A stretch of 64,000 bases of DNA, taken from Rhizobium sp. BK418 (GTDB taxonomy: Bacteria > Pseudomonadota > Alphaproteobacteria > Rhizobiales > Rhizobiaceae). A program made the translations under genes and the position numbers. The DNA is taken from contig NZ_SLZK01000001.1 of assembly GCF_004341105.1 (NCBI RefSeq), positions 372,001 to 436,000 on the forward strand. The letters run 5' to 3'. The notes below the pieces were generated by a model. That model did not search any database. It saw only the letters and a list, made by a program, of their open reading frames with translations, and was not told the origin of the DNA. Numbering within the stretch: the first letter of the stretch is position 1; each line of letters begins with the position of its first letter. Below, one piece after another: positions 61,824-64,000 of the stretch.

Positions 61824-61925
61824 TCAGGTCTTCCTGCCGTCCAGCAGCCCGCAGCAGAATATGCCGACAAGCGCTGCGACGATGAAAAAGTCGAACAGCG
61901 TGAAATATTCCAGAACGGCAGACAT
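61824..61925 (-). CDS. 33-residue membrane protein
   Basis: The frame starts MSAVLEYFTLFDFFIVAALV and continues through one helix to a short polar end (GIFCCGLLDGRKT). AGGAGGAG lies six bases before the ATG, nearly the best possible ribosome-binding site, in a gap that otherwise has no gene. Size and shape recall accessory subunits of membrane complexes. The function is unknown. Confidence 0.65.
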   Translation of the reverse strand: MSAVLEYFTLFDFFIVAALVGIFCCGLLDGRKT

Positions 61926-62135
61926 GGCCTGCTCCTCCTCATTTCCTCCAATCACAATAATATCATGGAGTCCCTGTTTGTTCCACGCAGAAGTTGCAGC
62001 TTCCGCTTTTCACCTGTTGCATGCGGGGAGGGGTCTGCGGGATTCTTCAGGCGGCGCTCCGGCAAGCCTTGAAAGCATCCGTGCCGGCGATTAAGAGACG
62101 AGAGACAGAACCGCTTTCATCGGCGAGAGGATATG

Positions 62136-62798
62136 ATGGATTTCGAAGCAGCACGCGCAAAGATGGTCGACAACCAGATCCGCACCACGGACGTTACCTC
62201 GCATTCCGTGCTGACGGCCTTCCTTACCGTCCCGCGCGAGGCATTCGTCCCGGAAAAGGCGAAGGTGCTGGCCTATATCGACAATGATATCGAAATCGCA
62301 CCGGCTTCTGCCGGAAATCCCGGCCGGTTCCTCATGGAGGCGTCTCCGCTCGCCAAGCTGCTGCAGCTTGCCGCCATCACCAAGGAAGATGCCGTTCTCG
62401 AAGTCGGTGCGGGCACGGGTTATGCCTCCGCGCTGCTGTCGCAGATCGCGGGCTCCGTCGTGGCGCTTGAATCGGACGAATCCCTCGCTGCTCAGGCCAA
62501 AGCAAATCTCGCTGGTTATCCCAATGTGCAGGTTGTGACCGGCGCGCTTGAAAAGGGCAATACCGCCGGCGCTCCGTATGATCTGATCTTCATCAACGGT
62601 TCGGTCGAAGAGGTCCCCGCGGCGCTGCTCAGCCAGTTGCAGGATGGCGGTCGCCTGGTCGCTGTACAGGGCTATGGCAATGCGGCCCGCGCCAAGGTCT
62701 TCGTCAGCGAGCGCGGTGCTGTTTCAGAAAACGTGTTCTTCAATGCTTCGGTCAAGCCGCTGCCCGGTTTCGCCAAAGCTCGCGAATTCGTATTTTAA
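62136..62798 (+). CDS. pcm: Protein-L-isoaspartate O-methyltransferase
   Basis: Pcm methylates damaged isoaspartyl residues with S-adenosylmethionine so they can be repaired. The 220-residue protein has DNQIRTTDVTSHSVLTAFLT and VPREAFVP at the N-terminus, then AVLEVGAGTGYASALLSQIA as SAM motif I. The start is ATG 62136, five bases after GAGAGG; another ATG lies at 62133. A perfect terminator follows. In several rhizobia tolC lies next; here popZ does. Confidence 0.92.
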   Translation: MDFEAARAKMVDNQIRTTDVTSHSVLTAFLTVPREAFVPEKAKVLAYIDNDIEIAPASAGNPGRFLMEASPLAKLLQLAAITKEDAVLEVGAGTGYASALLSQIAGSVVALESDESLAAQAKANLAGYPNVQVVTGALEKGNTAGAPYDLIFINGSVEEVPAALLSQLQDGGRLVAVQGYGNAARAKVFVSERGAVSENVFFNASVKPLPGFAKAREFVF

Positions 62799-62824
62799 GA
62801 CGTTTCCACGGCGGTCTTATTGAG

Positions 62825-62848
62825 CGGGCGCCGTGGGCGCCCGTTTTT
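62825..62848 (+). terminator. Terminator after pcm
   Basis: CGGGCGCC (62825-62832) and GGCGCCCG (62836-62843) form a perfect stem with a 3-base loop, followed by five Ts. Confidence 0.9.
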
Positions 62849-63030
62849 GTTTTCGGCAGTCAAAAAAGCCTTCACAGACTTCGCTTACACTTGGGTAACA
62901 AAACTGTGCATGGCTGCATTTGTTTGATTCGCGCTGATTTTTTTCCCCCTTGGGGTATTCTAAGGTCAGGGTGATTCGGATGCATGCTCCACGCCGTCCG
63001 GTCGTTGTTTAAGGGATAACGGGGATAGAT

Positions 63031-63930
63031 ATGGCTCAGCCAGGTGTAGCGCGTGAACCGTCCATGGAAGAGATACTGGCCTCCATTCGCCAGATCATCG
63101 AAAGCAATGAGCCAGGCGCTGGAAAGGCGATCTCCGCTTCGCTTCCTCCCGTTTACGGTGCGGAAGAAGAAAATGACTCTGAAATCCATCTAACGGTTGA
63201 CGACGCCTATGCTGGTGTCGAGTTTCCGGAGCCGCCCGCACTGCGTCCCGATCCGCGATTTGTCGCTGCAAATTCTGCCGGAACGGCGCCTGAGCCGGAA
63301 ATGCCAGCCCGTGCCATGTCGCTTGCCGATGTCGCAGCCCGAGTCCGCGCTGCTTCCGAGCGTAGCACAGTCCAGGCCGGTCAGGCTCTCCATGAGATAC
63401 CCCAGCAGTTCCGTGAGCCGCAGCCGCAATTCGAGCGTCAGTCGGCCTACGAAGCGCCGCGCGCAGCTGCCGCCCCGCGCCCGGTCGAGCCGGCTCACGC
63501 TCCCCGCGTTGCCCCGATTGCTCCCGTCGCCCAATACGAATATGCACCGGAGTCTGCCCCGGTCTTTGCGGAGCCACGCCTGCCCGAGGTTCCGCAGCCT
63601 GAAATCGTCGAGGAGGCGCCTGCGCTTCCCGTTGTCGAGAAGCGCGTCGAGCCGGTATCTTTCGAGCCTGCCGAACTTGCGCCTGCGCGCGTCGCAGAAG
63701 AGGTTCAGCCGTCGCTTCTGTCACAAAACACAGGCCTGCAGGTCGCCCGCTCTTTTGAAGAGCTTGCTGCGGCCATCGATGGTGCCGCCGAGCGGCGCTC
63801 GCTCGATGAGATCGCCGAAGACATGCTGCGTCCTATGCTGCGCGAGTGGCTGGACGACAATCTGCCGACGCTCGTCGAACGCCTCGTGCGGGAGGAAATC
63901 GAACGGGTGGCGCGCGGCCCGCGCCGCTGA
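63031..63930 (+). CDS. popZ: PopZ-like polar organising protein (DUF2497)
   Basis: This 299-residue protein has the N-terminal helix SMEEILASIRQIIES (residues 11-25), a long Pro/Glu/Ala-rich disordered middle (about 30-230) and a C-terminal helical domain (SLDEIAEDMLRPMLREWLDD, then LPTLVERLVREEIERVARG). This is the layout of PopZ, which forms condensates at cell poles and anchors chromosomal parS complexes. Two GANTC methylation sites (62925-62929, 62973-62977) lie upstream. A strong terminator follows the stop. Confidence 0.88.
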   Translation: MAQPGVAREPSMEEILASIRQIIESNEPGAGKAISASLPPVYGAEEENDSEIHLTVDDAYAGVEFPEPPALRPDPRFVAANSAGTAPEPEMPARAMSLADVAARVRAASERSTVQAGQALHEIPQQFREPQPQFERQSAYEAPRAAAAPRPVEPAHAPRVAPIAPVAQYEYAPESAPVFAEPRLPEVPQPEIVEEAPALPVVEKRVEPVSFEPAELAPARVAEEVQPSLLSQNTGLQVARSFEELAAAIDGAAERRSLDEIAEDMLRPMLREWLDDNLPTLVERLVREEIERVARGPRR

Positions 63931-63954
63931 TCGGAACCGCTTTTTCCAGACAAG

Positions 63955-63985
63955 AGCCGCTCCGGTCTCCGGGGCGGCTTTTTTA
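63955..63985 (+). terminator. Terminator after popZ
   Basis: AGCCGCTCCGG (63955-63965) pairs with CCGGGGCGGCT (63969-63979) with one G-U, followed by a run of Ts. Confidence 0.9.
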
Positions 63986-64000
63986 TTGACTTGGCCGTAG

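Noticed and set aside
1-64000. CRISPR arrays, complete IS elements, toxin-antitoxin pairs or phage genes
   Set aside because: No spaced repeat arrays, transposase motifs or phage structural genes were seen on either strand.

Overview
The window is chromosomal DNA of an alphaproteobacterium, most likely Rhizobium or a close relative in the Rhizobiaceae. The evidence is the typical alphaproteobacterial order at the end of the ribosomal-protein cluster (S5-L30-L15-SecY-Adk-S13-S11-RpoA-L17), a B12-dependent ribonucleotide reductase with NrdR boxes, a PopZ-type polar protein with GANTC sites upstream, and many rhizobial protein families (DUF1127, DUF817, DUF1883, DUF2270, HlyU, PilZ, KTSC). The sequence is high-GC and gene-dense on both strands. 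It holds no IS element, integrase, CRISPR array, rRNA or replication origin that I can recognise. Most of it is housekeeping and ordinary accessory metabolism.

Layout. 1-6504: ribosomal, SecY and RNA polymerase genes, all on +, with a hairpin followed by a T-tract in nearly every gap. 6.7-10.8 kb: small domain proteins (YCII, DUF1127), DUF817 and DUF2809 membrane proteins, and the methionine-sulfoxide repair pair msrP-msrQ. 11-14.4 kb: ilvD, a GFA-domain gene and a MarR gene sharing a mirror-symmetric promoter, and an LprI-like secreted protein. 14.6-24.1 kb: a Do-type protease coupled to rarA, a ketopantoate-reductase homologue, an SDR divergent from a LysR gene, an alpha/beta hydrolase that has lost its nucleophile serine, and an aldo/keto reductase. 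24.1-29.7 kb: a DUF2270 gene between two copies of an 85-bp hairpin repeat, then nrdJ with tandem NrdR boxes. 29.7-33.7 kb: a secreted sensor-like protein, gpt, a universal stress protein, a CinA-like protein and wrbA.

33.7-36.1 kb is a small islet. An intact tRNA-Leu(UAA) gene and a decayed copy of its 3' half bracket one gene, a class III adenylate cyclase with TolB-like and TPR regions. Beyond it are a 43-residue membrane protein and a frameshifted O6-alkylguanine methyltransferase pseudogene (an intact relative lies at 54.3 kb). 36.7-47.7 kb: VanZ, ilvA, HlyU, a GGDEF cyclase, azoR divergent from a LysR gene, a Tat-exported cyclic-nucleotide phosphodiesterase, a PilZ protein, an EamA transporter, and an Lrp regulator divergent from alanine dehydrogenase. 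47.7-51.5 kb: a tight cysteine-related operon cysK-alaX-sseA-GNAT. 52-58.9 kb: an SDR gene abutting a remnant of a cyclopropane fatty-acid synthase, an RBBP9-type hydrolase, an intact methyltransferase, a 1-Cys peroxiredoxin, and a GlcG-SDR-NTF2 group downstream of an AraC regulator. In that group the NTF2 gene has no usable ordinary start codon. 59-64 kb: tRNA-Asn, tRNA-Cys, two KTSC-domain genes, a 33-residue membrane protein with a very strong ribosome-binding site, pcm and the popZ-like gene.

I found no large undescribed multi-gene system. The best leads are small: the overlapping leaderless marR/GFA promoter, the tRNA-Leu-bracketed cyclase islet, the 85-bp repeats around the DUF2270 gene, the Ser-to-Gly hydrolase, the start-codon-less NTF2 gene, and several small genes and gene remnants. 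All calls come from reading the sequence; no database search was run.
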